From: Teichococcus aerophilus
GTDB lineage: Bacteria; Pseudomonadota; Alphaproteobacteria; Acetobacterales; Acetobacteraceae
DNA length: 64,000 nucleotides
Assembly (NCBI RefSeq): GCF_014490485.1
Contig: NZ_JACTVA010000018.1
Coordinates: 25,626 to 89,625, forward strand
Direction of reading: 5' to 3'
Part shown: positions 42,354 to 50,187 of the stretch, piece after piece
How the letters are laid out: every line of letters starts with the position of its first letter
Position numbering within the stretch: the stretch's first letter is position 1
Made by a program: the position numbers and the translations under genes
Notes under the pieces: generated by a model
What the model was told of the DNA's origin: nothing
What the model saw: the letters and a program-made list of their open reading frames with translations, nothing else
Database searches by the model: none

Positions 42354-44934
42354 CGCCCAAGATCCCGGCTGTCAGGTGATAATGGCGCACCGGATGGATG
42401 GAACCTGGCAGCCGCGCCCGGTCCTGAAGCTTACCATCACTGCCCGGCACCAGCAGGCCCTTCGCCTTCAAGGTGCGCGCCACCACCGTGGCATCCATGC
42501 CGGCGCAAACCTCCGCCTTCCAGGTTTCCGGTAGCACCAGATATTCTACCCCACCGTCTGCGCTCTTCCGGCGATAGCCAGCACGGTTGATGATCCGCTC
42601 ATCCTGCGCGCTGACCAGCTTGCCTTCATCCTCCCACATGCGTTCGAAGCGAGAGGCGCCGTGCAGCTCGATAAATCTGCGAACCGCAGAGATGGCGTCG
42701 CGTTCCTCGGTACTCTCAAGGCCACCGCGCACTTCCAGCCACGCCGCGAAGCATTTTGCAGCTGCACGGATTGCCTCCCCAGGCTGCCAGGGCAGCACAC
42801 CAAAGGCTGTAGCCATCTCACCTGCCGCAGCTGCCAGAGCGAACCGGCCCGCCACACGCTCAATCTGGCCGTCAGCACCCTTCGGGCAATGCTCTGCCAG
42901 GAACTCGCCGCGGAACTGCGCCACCGTCTGTGCAGCCGCATCTGGCGCGCGTGCCAGAGCTTCCAGGAAAATACGGGCTGCATGGCCATAGTGCTGCGTT
43001 GCCGCTGCCTTTAGGTGCCGCGCGAAAACCTCGGCGCTGACAAAGCCATGCAGGTTCTCGAACAGGCCTAGGCCGGCGCCAGCTTCAGCCGGGATATCTA
43101 CCACACGCACCTGCTGTCCTGCTGCTGCACGACGGCCCTTCCCATCCTCAGCCAGCTTGTCAGCAATGCTGATCTCGCCACTCGACAGGAAAAGCGAGCG
43201 CCATTCCGCTGCGGCCCTTCCCTCGCCTCCGCGTCCAGCCCGCACTTTCCCCGCGCCGTTGGCGATCATATAGGCTGCGGCACCTGCGGCGGCCGGCGCA
43301 ATCTGCGACAGCTCATCCAGGCACAGCAGTGTGTCGGAGTGGCTCGCAGCCACCGCCTCCAATCCGTTGTCGGTAGCCCGCCACTGCTTCACATAGCCCT
43401 TCAGCCCGCCGCCTCCCCAGGCAGAGCCGGCTACCACCAACGCGGTGGACTTGCCGGTGCTGGATGGGCCACGCAGGTGGAAGCCGCCGCTCTCTGCGCC
43501 GGTCCAGTGTAGCAGGGGCGCCGCGAAGGCAGCCGACAGAGCGAGCCCCAGGCGAGAGTTACCGGCCGCATAGCGTGCGACATCCTGCTGCCAGCCTTCC
43601 AGCGTGCCGCCGAGACGGAAGGCGTGATCCAGTGCGCCCGTCGTCTGCAGAATAACGGTCTCGCCGCCACCAGCGCCGATCGCACCATCGGGCAACACGA
43701 AGGCTCCACCGTGCCAGCCCACGCGGTTGACGCAGCGTGCCTTATGCTTCGGGCGGGCCGTGCTGATGTACTCGTGCAGAGCCTCACGGGCGAAGCGGCC
43801 AGGGGCGATCTCCAGCCCCATGGACAGCAGCCGCTCACGGTATGCTGTGCCATCGCCTGCCAGCATCGCCATGGGCATAGCCCATTCTTTGGCGGTCCTG
43901 TCGCGATCCACCACTACCAGCAGCCGGCCCCAGTCGCCGCCCTCGGCATCGCGCGTTTCTGCCGATACCTCCAAATGCGAGCAGAACCATTTCCACTCTA
44001 CCGTGGTCTCACCGGTCTCCTTGTCGGTGCGCTCCACCTTCTTCTCGACACCACTGGCCACCAGGCGGAAGGGCCACTCTCGCCGCTTCTCAGCCTGCAC
44101 CGCGACCGGCTTACCCTTCACCGCCTCTTCGATCTCGGCGCGAGCCGCAGCATTCAGGTAGGGCGGCAGGAACGCCGGATCATTGCGCAGTTCGGCCACA
44201 GTCTCGGCGGTCCAGCCTTCTGCCAGTGCGTCGGCAATGTCCCAGCCCTGCGGGATCTCGCCTTCACGCAGCACTTTCTTGCCACCCTGCCAGATCCAAG
44301 CGGCCAGTCGCTCGGGGTGCAGGTGTAGGATACGGGGTGCGCCTTCCGGCTCCCCCATACCAGCCTCGACCAGCAGGTCATGCACCTTGTCCCCAAAGTC
44401 CCGGCCGGCCTGGTCATGGTCGGTAGCGATCACCACCGTCCGGCCAGCCAGCACGCTCCAGTCAGTCTTGTGCGGCGACTTAGCGCCGTGCATCGGCGTG
44501 GTGGCCACCATGTCCGGAAACAGCAGGGCGGCGGCATCGGCCGACTTCTCGCCTTCCGCCACGATCACATAGGCTGCGAGATCGCGCAGGATCTCGGGCA
44601 AGCGATAGAGCGGGCGAGGATCGGGGATGCCCTTCGACCGCCAGCCGCGCTTACCATTGCCGAGATCACAGAACGTGATAGGCAGCACATCCTTGTCTGG
44701 TGCGCCATCCTCAGCCGTGAAGTCGAAGCGAGCTGTATAGCCAACCAGCGATCCATCGGCCGAGCGGTAAGGCCAAACCTTGCTCGGGCTACCATAGCGC
44801 GGATGCTGGAACGCCATGGGCGGCGCATCGGCTGGTACCGGGATGACCGGCGTCTTTTCTCTCTTTGGCGTCTCACCCACGGCCGCTACTTCCTGCGGCG
44901 TTAGGGGATCGAACATTCCATCTGCCACTGTCAT
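42346..44934 (-). CDS. Primase-helicase (TOPRIM-like plus DUF927 ATPase domain)
   Basis: 862 residues. The N-terminal part (about 40-260) includes a TOPRIM-like core: IVAEGEKSADAAALLFP (catalytic Glu near 127) and VVIATDHDQAG (near 171). The middle and C-terminal part is a DUF927-type superfamily-3-like helicase: Walker A RGPSSTGKSTALV (about 485) and Walker B LLCLDELSQI, then FLSSGEISIADKL. It should drive replication of the element and is the best candidate for the iteron-binding protein or its partner. ATG 44934 overlaps the upstream primase-N gene (ATGA). Confidence 0.9.
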   Translation of the reverse strand: MTVADGMFDPLTPQEVAAVGETPKREKTPVIPVPADAPPMAFQHPRYGSPSKVWPYRSADGSLVGYTARFDFTAEDGAPDKDVLPITFCDLGNGKRGWRSKGIPDPRPLYRLPEILRDLAAYVIVAEGEKSADAAALLFPDMVATTPMHGAKSPHKTDWSVLAGRTVVIATDHDQAGRDFGDKVHDLLVEAGMGEPEGAPRILHLHPERLAAWIWQGGKKVLREGEIPQGWDIADALAEGWTAETVAELRNDPAFLPPYLNAAARAEIEEAVKGKPVAVQAEKRREWPFRLVASGVEKKVERTDKETGETTVEWKWFCSHLEVSAETRDAEGGDWGRLLVVVDRDRTAKEWAMPMAMLAGDGTAYRERLLSMGLEIAPGRFAREALHEYISTARPKHKARCVNRVGWHGGAFVLPDGAIGAGGGETVILQTTGALDHAFRLGGTLEGWQQDVARYAAGNSRLGLALSAAFAAPLLHWTGAESGGFHLRGPSSTGKSTALVVAGSAWGGGGLKGYVKQWRATDNGLEAVAASHSDTLLCLDELSQIAPAAAGAAAYMIANGAGKVRAGRGGEGRAAAEWRSLFLSSGEISIADKLAEDGKGRRAAAGQQVRVVDIPAEAGAGLGLFENLHGFVSAEVFARHLKAAATQHYGHAARIFLEALARAPDAAAQTVAQFRGEFLAEHCPKGADGQIERVAGRFALAAAAGEMATAFGVLPWQPGEAIRAAAKCFAAWLEVRGGLESTEERDAISAVRRFIELHGASRFERMWEDEGKLVSAQDERIINRAGYRRKSADGGVEYLVLPETWKAEVCAGMDATVVARTLKAKGLLVPGSDGKLQDRARLPGSIHPVRHYHLTAGILGDA

Positions 44935-45254
44935 TCAATCCCCAGCATGCGCGCGAGACCCCGCGCAGCATCGGCTTGGTTGGTGCTGGCCAGGAAGGCA
45001 GCCAGCGAAATCGGGTCGCCGCCCCTCTCGCCTGTTGCAAAATCGCCCCATGCGCCCGTGCGCATGTTCACGGAGAAGCTTCCAGCGTTGCGGTCAGCGC
45101 GCCGCGGATTGCGCGCCACCCATTCATGACCACGACGGTGTCCATCCGGCAGCCAGCGCGCCAGCAGAGCGGGCAGCGAAGAACGAGCTGCGGCGTTGAT
45201 GGCAGCAAAATCGAGGCGTGGCGGTGATGAGACCGCGAAGGTGATCCTACCCAT
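44931..45254 (-). CDS. Primase N-terminal-like protein (107 aa)
   Basis: 107 residues beginning MGRITFAVSSPPRLDFAAINAAARSSLPALLARWLPDG, then RNPRRADRNAGSFSVNMRTGAWGDFATGERGGDPISLAAFL. The second part is the pattern of the zinc-binding-domain-like N-terminus of phage primases (NP.RADR..GSFS...GxWxDFATG.GGD), but without zinc cysteines. In many phages this is fused to the TOPRIM/DUF927 protein; here it is a separate gene coupled by ATGA. ATG 45254 has GGGAG upstream; a GTG at 45272 is less likely. Confidence 0.82.
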   Translation of the reverse strand: MGRITFAVSSPPRLDFAAINAAARSSLPALLARWLPDGHRRGHEWVARNPRRADRNAGSFSVNMRTGAWGDFATGERGGDPISLAAFLASTNQADAARGLARMLGIE

Positions 45255-45380
45255 GCCAATCTCCCATCTCACGATGGCAGCAAAGGACTCGGCAGCTGCG
45301 GCAAGTTTGGCTACACGGCGAGTGTTCAGTGCGCCTATGCAGCCTTTTGCTGCTGCCTTCCCTCCCCTGCTATCCGTCCA

Positions 45381-45563
45381 TCAGGTGTCCCGCCCAGGCG
45401 CTTCTCGGCGCCAGGCGATGAGGGTCTGCATCGATATGTCCTCCAGCGTCGTTGGTGTCTGCTCCGGCAGGTGCCAGGACGGGATCTCTTCCTCGGTCCA
45501 GCGGCGGCGGAAATGGCGATTGCAATCAGGGTCTGACTGCGCGGCGTAGCGGGCGACGTCCAT
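45381..45563 (-). CDS. Small element protein (60 aa)
   Basis: 60 residues: MDVARYAAQSDPDCNRHFRRRW, then TEEEIPSWHLPEQTP and TLEDISMQTLIAWRREAPGRDT. No family recognised. Its ATG shares a base with the stop of the AlpA-like gene (TGATG), which supports its reality. It lies between the regulator and the primase pair. Confidence 0.65.
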   Translation of the reverse strand: MDVARYAAQSDPDCNRHFRRRWTEEEIPSWHLPEQTPTTLEDISMQTLIAWRREAPGRDT

Positions 45564-45850
45564 TACGCCATCTCGCTTGTGCTGCTGCGCGGAGCACCCA
45601 ACTTGCGCACGGCCCAATCATCCAGACCGTTCTCGCCGTCCTTCGGGTAGACCGGCGTGCGATTGATCTTCTGGAACACAGGGCCACCGCCATTGGTCGC
45701 CCACTTCGACAGCGTGGCCGGCGCCACCTCGATGCCGTGAATGAGCTTCAGATATTCGGCAGCCTCCCAGCGGCGAAGGCGCGGCTTGCGCAGGGTGGGC
45801 GGCAGGCAAAGTTCGGGCGGGCGCGCCTCGGCACGCGTTTCAGTCGTCAT
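45563..45850 (-). CDS. AlpA/excisionase-like HTH protein
   Basis: 95 residues. After a short lead (MTTETRAEARPPELCLPPTL) comes a winged-HTH-like block RRWEAAEYLKLIHGIEVAPATLSKWATNGGGPVFQKINRTPVYPKDGLDDW-type, the layout of AlpA/MerR-like excisionases (helix, turn, recognition helix, GGGP..K wing, Y..DLDAW). In PICIs AlpA is the activator of the replication and packaging operon. ATG 45850 is preceded by GAGGA at 8 bases. Confidence 0.82.
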   Translation of the reverse strand: MTTETRAEARPPELCLPPTLRKPRLRRWEAAEYLKLIHGIEVAPATLSKWATNGGGPVFQKINRTPVYPKDGENGLDDWAVRKLGAPRSSTSEMA

Positions 45851-45928
45851 CTCGATTGTCCTCTTGCGTGCCCGGCTGCCTCTAAGAGAGTAGCCGGGCA
45901 AGGCCGACGGGCGGTGCGCTAGCCGGTG

Positions 45929-46393
45929 TCAGTCGTTCTCACCGACGATGGAGCGTTCTTCCTCGGTGTAGAACTCGATCAGCTTCCGCATCTTGCCAAT
46001 CCGGAAGGTGGTCGCCTTCCGAATGTCAGTGCCGCTAAAGAGCTTGGTATCCCAATCAGAACTCGCCGGCACTTCATCTGCAGGGTAGGCGTGGCCGCCG
46101 GCCTTGTCGAAGTAGCTCTGGACGTAAGTGATGGCCGTTGCGTTCGGAGCGATCCGCGCGGCGTTCGCAACCTCGCAGGCCATCATGCCAGCCACGGACG
46201 CGTCAAAGCCGTCCTCCATCAGTTCGCGAAAGAGCCACAGGGCGATCATGTCGTCCGGATCGAACAGGCGTGCGCGCCCGGGAACAGTGCTAGGCGCACA
46301 GCCGAAGCGCCCCGCTGCCACGTGCTCGTTGAAGCGATCGCGATCAATACGAGCCACACGGCAGGCGGCGGCAGTGGTAAGCTTGATGGACAT
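45929..46393 (-). CDS. MerR-like HTH transcriptional regulator
   Basis: 154 residues. N-terminal MSIKLTTAAACRVARIDRDRFNEHVAAGRFGCAPSTV with PGRARLFDPDDMIALWLFREL is a MerR-type winged helix found in phage-like islands; the remainder (VAGMMACEVANAARIAPNA, then an acidic end EFYTEEERSIVGEND) has no known domain. ATG 46393 follows AGAGG at 8 bases. A complex inverted repeat that includes the same AGAGGT core lies directly upstream, so it is probably autoregulated and controls the leftward operon. Confidence 0.78.
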   Translation of the reverse strand: MSIKLTTAAACRVARIDRDRFNEHVAAGRFGCAPSTVPGRARLFDPDDMIALWLFRELMEDGFDASVAGMMACEVANAARIAPNATAITYVQSYFDKAGGHAYPADEVPASSDWDTKLFSGTDIRKATTFRIGKMRKLIEFYTEEERSIVGEND

Positions 46394-46400
46394 GGTTCCA

Positions 46401-46452
46401 ACCTCTTGCGATTTCCAAGAGGTATTCCGACCTCTGGAAAATTGCAAGAGGT
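46401..46452. promoter_or_regulatory. Operator-like inverted repeats before the MerR-like gene
   Basis: ACCTCTTGC at 46401-46409 and GCAAGAGGT at 46444-46452 are perfect inverted arms, extended by similar flanks (GATTTCC and GGAAAATT). Between them CCAAGAGGT and ACCTCTGG (46415-46438) form a second inner pair. Four copies of the AGAGGT core in 52 bases suggest binding of a dimeric regulator. Confidence 0.65.
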
Positions 46453-46464
46453 TTGTTCTCCTTT

Positions 46465-46620
46465 CTATCTCAACTCAGCCCGCACCCCCTCCAGGAGCCA
46501 GCGCGCCACCCGGAGCCGGGCCTCAATCCACCATTCGCGCAGGCCTAGAAGAGCGACCGGTGGAAGGTCGCCGTTGCGAAGGTAGGCCATGGCGCACTGG
46601 AGGCGGGTCGGGCGGATCAT
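46465..46620 (-). CDS. Very small protein (51 aa), translationally coupled
   Basis: 51 residues: MIRPTRLQCAMAYLRNGDLP, then PVALLGLREWWIEARLRVAR and WLLEGVRAELR. Its ATG (46618-46620) overlaps the stop of the 180-residue gene (ATGA), which strongly supports translation. Likely one or two amphipathic helices rich in Trp, Leu and Arg; a membrane-surface or DNA-binding role is possible. No family recognised. Confidence 0.65.
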   Translation of the reverse strand: MIRPTRLQCAMAYLRNGDLPPVALLGLREWWIEARLRVARWLLEGVRAELR

Positions 46621-47159
46621 GCCGGCACCTCGCCGCCAGCGAGCATGGCTTCGTCGGACGTCAGGTAATTTCCGTCCAGGACGGCGAAGTCGAAGCCAGC
46701 GTGTCGGCCGATCACAGCCAGGGCGGGCACCACGTCGCTCAGCATGCGCGGCACGGCACGCACATCCAAATCATCATGCCAGGCGCACCGGCCATGAATG
46801 TCATCATGCAGAAGGATCAGTTGAGCCAGGGCGTCACCAAGGGTGACATGCGCAGCCGCCAGGGCGAGTGCTTCCAAGGCGAGAATGCGCTTCGTCATCG
46901 TCTCGGCGGCGATGGCGTGGGCCTCGCCGTCTTTGACCTTGCCAAGTCTTCTCAGGTTGGCCGCGGCCTCATCCAGGCGACCATGCTCGGCCCACATCTG
47001 GCATATGGCGGTCAGCAACGCGGCGGGCCCCGGCAAGCTGGAGGAGGTGACCGGTCTTCTCACCTTCCCCGCCATGGGTAGGGGGCCAGCCCCGGTCTTC
47101 ACGACCGGTGGTCTTCTTCTGGACGCGGACGCAGGTGTGCTATGGGCGCGAGTAGCCAT
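46617..47159 (-). CDS. Element protein of unknown function (180 aa)
   Basis: 180 residues. A basic, disordered N-terminus (MATRAHSTPASASRRRPPVVKTGAG) precedes a helical body (LLTAICQMWAEHGRLDEAAANLRRLGKVKDGEAHAIAAETMTKRILALEALALAAAHVTLGDALAQLILLHDD-type) and VLDGNYLTSDEAMLAGGEVPA. No domain recognised. ATG 47159 has GGAG upstream. It heads the leftward operon and is divergent from the RHH gene across a palindromic region. Confidence 0.65.
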   Translation of the reverse strand: MATRAHSTPASASRRRPPVVKTGAGPLPMAGKVRRPVTSSSLPGPAALLTAICQMWAEHGRLDEAAANLRRLGKVKDGEAHAIAAETMTKRILALEALALAAAHVTLGDALAQLILLHDDIHGRCAWHDDLDVRAVPRMLSDVVPALAVIGRHAGFDFAVLDGNYLTSDEAMLAGGEVPA

Positions 47160-47261
47160 GGCCGGTTCTCCAAGCGAACGGGTTGTGGTCAGGCCGGGCG
47201 CAGTGCTCCAACACTGCGTTCGGCCGTATCTCCTTGCTCCAACAAGGCGACACGCATACAA

Positions 47262-47302
47262 TTGCGCTACAAATCCGCTACGTCAAGCGGGATGTAGCGC
47301 AA
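47262..47302. promoter_or_regulatory. Nested palindromic operator between divergent cargo and regulatory genes
   Basis: TTGCGCTACA (47262-47271) and TGTAGCGCAA (47293-47302) are perfect 10-base inverted arms; inside them CCGCT (47275-47279) pairs with AGCGG (47286-47290). The pentamer GCTAC or its complement GTAGC/GTAGT occurs four times in the region. This is the type of site bound by ribbon-helix-helix dimers, and the RHH gene starts 10 bases downstream. Confidence 0.65.
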
Positions 47303-47311
47303 AGGTAGTGC

Positions 47312-47473
47312 ATGGCTCCCGCACCTGTTCCGACCAGCATGAGGCTGGCTCCAGAAATCAAGACGGCGCTGGAGAAGGCCGCAAAGGATGACGGCCGCTC
47401 AGTGTCATCCATGACGGATCGCATCCTACGGGCATGGCTGACGGAGAAGGGTTATCTAGAGGCCCAGCAGTGA
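47312..47473 (+). CDS. Ribbon-helix-helix (CopG/Arc-like) regulator (53 aa)
   Basis: 53 residues; after a short lead (MAPAPVPTS) the RHH core reads MRLAPEIKTALEKAAKDDGR, then SVSSMTDRILRAWLTEKG: a beta strand with alternating polar residues and two amphipathic helices, with the usual S-x-S-x-x turn. It would dimerise to bind the palindrome just upstream. Its stop overlaps the GTG start of the membrane protein gene (GTGA), so the two form a unit. Confidence 0.8.
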   Translation: MAPAPVPTSMRLAPEIKTALEKAAKDDGRSVSSMTDRILRAWLTEKGYLEAQQ

Positions 47474-48069
47474 CCCCTGCTGACTTCGGAGCAATTAGCC
47501 AGGGCGTCGGTAGTCTTCTTCAAGGTGTCGCGACTTTAGGCGCTGCATTTGCGGCCTTCTATGGTTTCCGTACCTGGAGGCGGCAGCAGCTTGCTCTGCG
47601 AGCACAGCAGGTGGCGGAGGAGATCCTGGTGGCATCTCATGCCGCAAGGGAGGCTTTGAAGCAGGTCCGAGTTGCACTTGTGGAGGTCGAGACAGAGGAT
47701 GAGGAAGGTAATCCACTCGACCATAATGCCGGATTTAGAAGGGCATACTCACGGCGGTTCAAAAGAAGCCAGAGCGCCTTTGACGACGCCCGGAAGTGCT
47801 CGCTACTGGCGGAAATACACTTTGGTGAGGCTGCCGCAGCACACGTCCGCGAAATTTCCGTGGTGGCTAACGAGGTCTGGGTAGCCGCCGAAATGCTCTA
47901 CTGGCAGGATAGTAGCGGGTACGATCGTGAGTTTCGTCAGGAACTTAGGAGAACGCTTAGCGCCATGCCGTCTCAAAAGTACCCTGATAAGATTGCCTCG
48001 CGAGTTGAGGCTGCCATTCAGGGACTTACCAATGATCTTAAGCCCTATTTGCAGCTGACGCGGAAGTAG
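47470..48069 (+). CDS. Membrane-anchored protein of unknown function (199 aa)
   Basis: 199 residues with a single N-terminal transmembrane segment (GVGSLLQGVATLGAAFAAFYGF, about residues 11-32) followed by a cytoplasmic helical domain (RRQQLALRAQQVAEEILVASHAAREALKQVRVALVEVETEDEEG and more). It starts at GTG 47470, which overlaps the RHH stop and has AGAGG 7 bases upstream. GC content falls well below that of the host genes. The combination of repressor plus membrane-tethered helical protein in the cargo slot suggests a toxin-antitoxin or phage-defence pair; no known family is evident. Confidence 0.7.
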   Translation: MTPADFGAISQGVGSLLQGVATLGAAFAAFYGFRTWRRQQLALRAQQVAEEILVASHAAREALKQVRVALVEVETEDEEGNPLDHNAGFRRAYSRRFKRSQSAFDDARKCSLLAEIHFGEAAAAHVREISVVANEVWVAAEMLYWQDSSGYDREFRQELRRTLSAMPSQKYPDKIASRVEAAIQGLTNDLKPYLQLTRK

Positions 48070-48248
48070 ATCTGCTGATGAACATAGAGGACGGCAGAGA
48101 AGGAACGGGTCGCTATGGAAGCTGCAGGCACCGAGTTCATCCTGGAGAATTAGGGCAGGATGAGGCTGGAGAAAGCAGACAACATGGGCAGCCAGACTGC
48201 TTAGCGGCCACAGCCGTTAGGCCCTGTTAGCTCCTGATCCAATCGAGA

Positions 48249-49754
48249 GTGCAGCCAGTGGACCTCAAAAAATTCAAAGTAGAAAAGAACTTCTGCCTGA
48301 TCACACTAGAGAGCGGGCGCAAGATCAGCGGCGAGTTTAAATTGGACGGCCTCGATAGCTATGTCGAGATGCACGACAGTTCGGAAATTCTTTCGGAAAT
48401 AGAGACGCAAAGGAATTTCTTTGCGGTTTCCCGAGATGGAACAAGGATCTCGTTCCTTAACACTATTGTACGGAGCCGCCAGACACGTCACATAGGTGGC
48501 GAGAGGATCTACACTGTTAGTGCCTACCCCCACATAGTGGCGTTTGGTACAGAGCATATAACCTCAAGCACCAGCGTCAGCAGTCTGGGGTTTTTATTGA
48601 ATGATGCTGAGGCAATCTACCATGATATAAATGCCTTCGGTACCGCGATCGATCCAAAGCGCCACATAGATGGGCTCCTGGCTCAGTATGCAGATAGTAC
48701 GTCTCAGAAAATCGCTGCTGGCCCGCATCCTAAGATCTTCTTTTACAGCGGCAACTCGAACATTGTTTCGGCTGAAACTACGATGGGCACTATCACCGCC
48801 TCGCATCGTATTTCGTTTTCTTTGCCAGGCCCTGTAGGGTTTTCCCTCACAAGCGAGATCTACACGCAAGTAGACTTTCCCGGCCCTGTGCCGATTGATG
48901 CCTCAATGTTGAAGCTCTTCACGCTTCTTCGCTTTTTTGAGGTCGTCGCTGGCCGGCGCCAAAAGATCTTGGATATGTACGTCTTACTTGAAGGCGATCC
49001 ATATCCAACTGAGATTTCTCTGTATCCATGCCAAGGCGTAGTCAAAGGCGACGCGCATGGTGCATCCCCTTCACCGCAGGATCTGCCAATAAATGGAGGG
49101 CTAGATCCGGTGAATTTCGGCAGTGTACTGTCAAATTGGCTTACCTTTGATGCCTCCCGTTCAGATGCTCGCTCGCAATTCTCGTCCGGATTTTCTCAGG
49201 GCAACCGCTACAACAATCAGCGTCTAGTGAACGCAGCAAACATGTTTGATATCCTACCTGCGGACGCGCTTCCTTCTGATGAGCCAATCGATCCGGAGTT
49301 GGTTGAAGCCCGAGATGCAGCAAAGAAACTCTTCAAGAAGCTTCCACCTTCTATAGAGCGCGATAGTGTCTTGGGCGCGCTTGGCCGTCTCGGACACAAA
49401 AATCTTAAGCAGAAGGTTAGGCACAGAGTAGAGATTGTGCAGCATGCCGCTGGCGCACATCTACCAGACCTCCACCTGGTAACCGATGAAGCAGTTAACT
49501 GCCGGAACCACTATGTTCATGGAACACCAGGAAAAATTGATTATTCGGGAGCTGCGGCACCGTGCCTTCCCTTCTTAACCGATACTCTTGAATTTGTCTT
49601 CGCAACTTCTGAGTTCATTGAAGCTGGCTGGGACTTCAAAGAATGGAGGCAACGGGGTACAACCATGGCACACCCTTGGGGGGCCTACGTAGTTGACTAT
49701 CGAGATAGATTGCGGAGACTGAAGTCCTTCTTCCCTGTCATCACAAAAAAATAG
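48249..49754 (+). CDS. ApeA-like HEPN-domain protein (candidate anti-phage RNase)
   Basis: 501 residues, base composition clearly less GC-rich than the host. The N-terminal half (about 10-290) is beta-rich (ITLESGRKISGEFKLDG, NFFAVSRDGTRISFLNT) and resembles the N-terminal domain seen in ApeA-type proteins. The C-terminal part (about 340-500) is helical and contains CRNHYVHG near residue 419, the R-N-x3-H catalytic motif of HEPN ribonucleases. ApeA proteins defend against phages by abortive infection. The exact family assignment is from memory; the HEPN motif is directly visible. The gene stands alone in the cargo region, followed by a strong hairpin. Confidence 0.75.
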   Translation: MQPVDLKKFKVEKNFCLITLESGRKISGEFKLDGLDSYVEMHDSSEILSEIETQRNFFAVSRDGTRISFLNTIVRSRQTRHIGGERIYTVSAYPHIVAFGTEHITSSTSVSSLGFLLNDAEAIYHDINAFGTAIDPKRHIDGLLAQYADSTSQKIAAGPHPKIFFYSGNSNIVSAETTMGTITASHRISFSLPGPVGFSLTSEIYTQVDFPGPVPIDASMLKLFTLLRFFEVVAGRRQKILDMYVLLEGDPYPTEISLYPCQGVVKGDAHGASPSPQDLPINGGLDPVNFGSVLSNWLTFDASRSDARSQFSSGFSQGNRYNNQRLVNAANMFDILPADALPSDEPIDPELVEARDAAKKLFKKLPPSIERDSVLGALGRLGHKNLKQKVRHRVEIVQHAAGAHLPDLHLVTDEAVNCRNHYVHGTPGKIDYSGAAAPCLPFLTDTLEFVFATSEFIEAGWDFKEWRQRGTTMAHPWGAYVVDYRDRLRRLKSFFPVITKK

Positions 49755-49756
49755 AA

Positions 49757-49782
49757 GCCCGCCGCGGCAGAGCCGGGCGGGC
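49757..49782 (-). terminator. Terminator between convergent HEPN and VapBC45 genes
   Basis: Perfect arms GCCCGCC (49757-49763) and GGCGGGC (49776-49782) around an inner CGGC/GCCG pairing. On the minus strand the hairpin is followed by TTCTATTTTTTT, so it ends the VapBC45 transcript efficiently; it may also slow plus-strand transcripts from the HEPN gene. Confidence 0.75.
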
Positions 49783-49791
49783 CAAGTGAGG

Positions 49792-50187
49792 CTATTTTAT
49801 TTGCTTGAGCTTTAAGCTACTCATCGAGAGCTCAAACATAGCTCCGCCCTGCACGATGCCAGCAGCGGTCTTGATACTCGGCCAAAGCGCCAGCAAGCGT
49901 TCAGCTTGCTTCACTACGGGTGACTTGAAAAGGCCGGGCGACATAAACATGCCAATGTGCTTGGAAGCCCGAAAAGCCGCTTGCTCTGCCTTATTCCGAG
50001 TAATCCGGCGATCGCCGGAGATGATAATCCATCTCCCTTCTCTGTCGAGAGCAGTGATCCAGTCTATGTCACTGATCGTTCTAGGGAACTTATCCCGCAG
50101 AGCCACGACCTCATGCTGTCCCTTGAACAACTCATTCAGCGCGCGCGCGATGACAGGCGAAAGGTTGTGGTCGAAGAAGACCTTCAC
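49792..50187 (-). CDS. PIN-like toxin, VapC45 type
   Basis: 131 residues of the PIN-like (DUF5615/VapC45) fold: MKVFFDHNLSPVIARALNELF with the first acidic residue, VVALRDKFPRTISDIDWI, IIISGDRRITRNKAEQ with the second acidic site, and an aromatic-rich helix. Such proteins are presumed RNases. It is the second gene of a pair with the upstream 235-residue antitoxin (4-base overlap). Length and partner match mycobacterial VapBC45. All likely catalytic aspartates (D6, D in SDIDW, D in SGD) are present. Confidence 0.85.
   Translation of the reverse strand: MKVFFDHNLSPVIARALNELFKGQHEVVALRDKFPRTISDIDWITALDREGRWIIISGDRRITRNKAEQAAFRASKHIGMFMSPGLFKSPVVKQAERLLALWPSIKTAAGIVQGGAMFELSMSSLKLKQIK

Noticed and set aside
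47434..47469. ATG 47434 as start of the membrane protein
   Set aside because: It lies deep inside the RHH gene in another frame; GTG 47470 overlaps the RHH stop and has AGAGG at 7 bases.
48078..48227. Short open frame between the membrane protein and the HEPN gene
   Set aside because: Low-quality composition, no ribosome site and no coupling; treated as non-coding.
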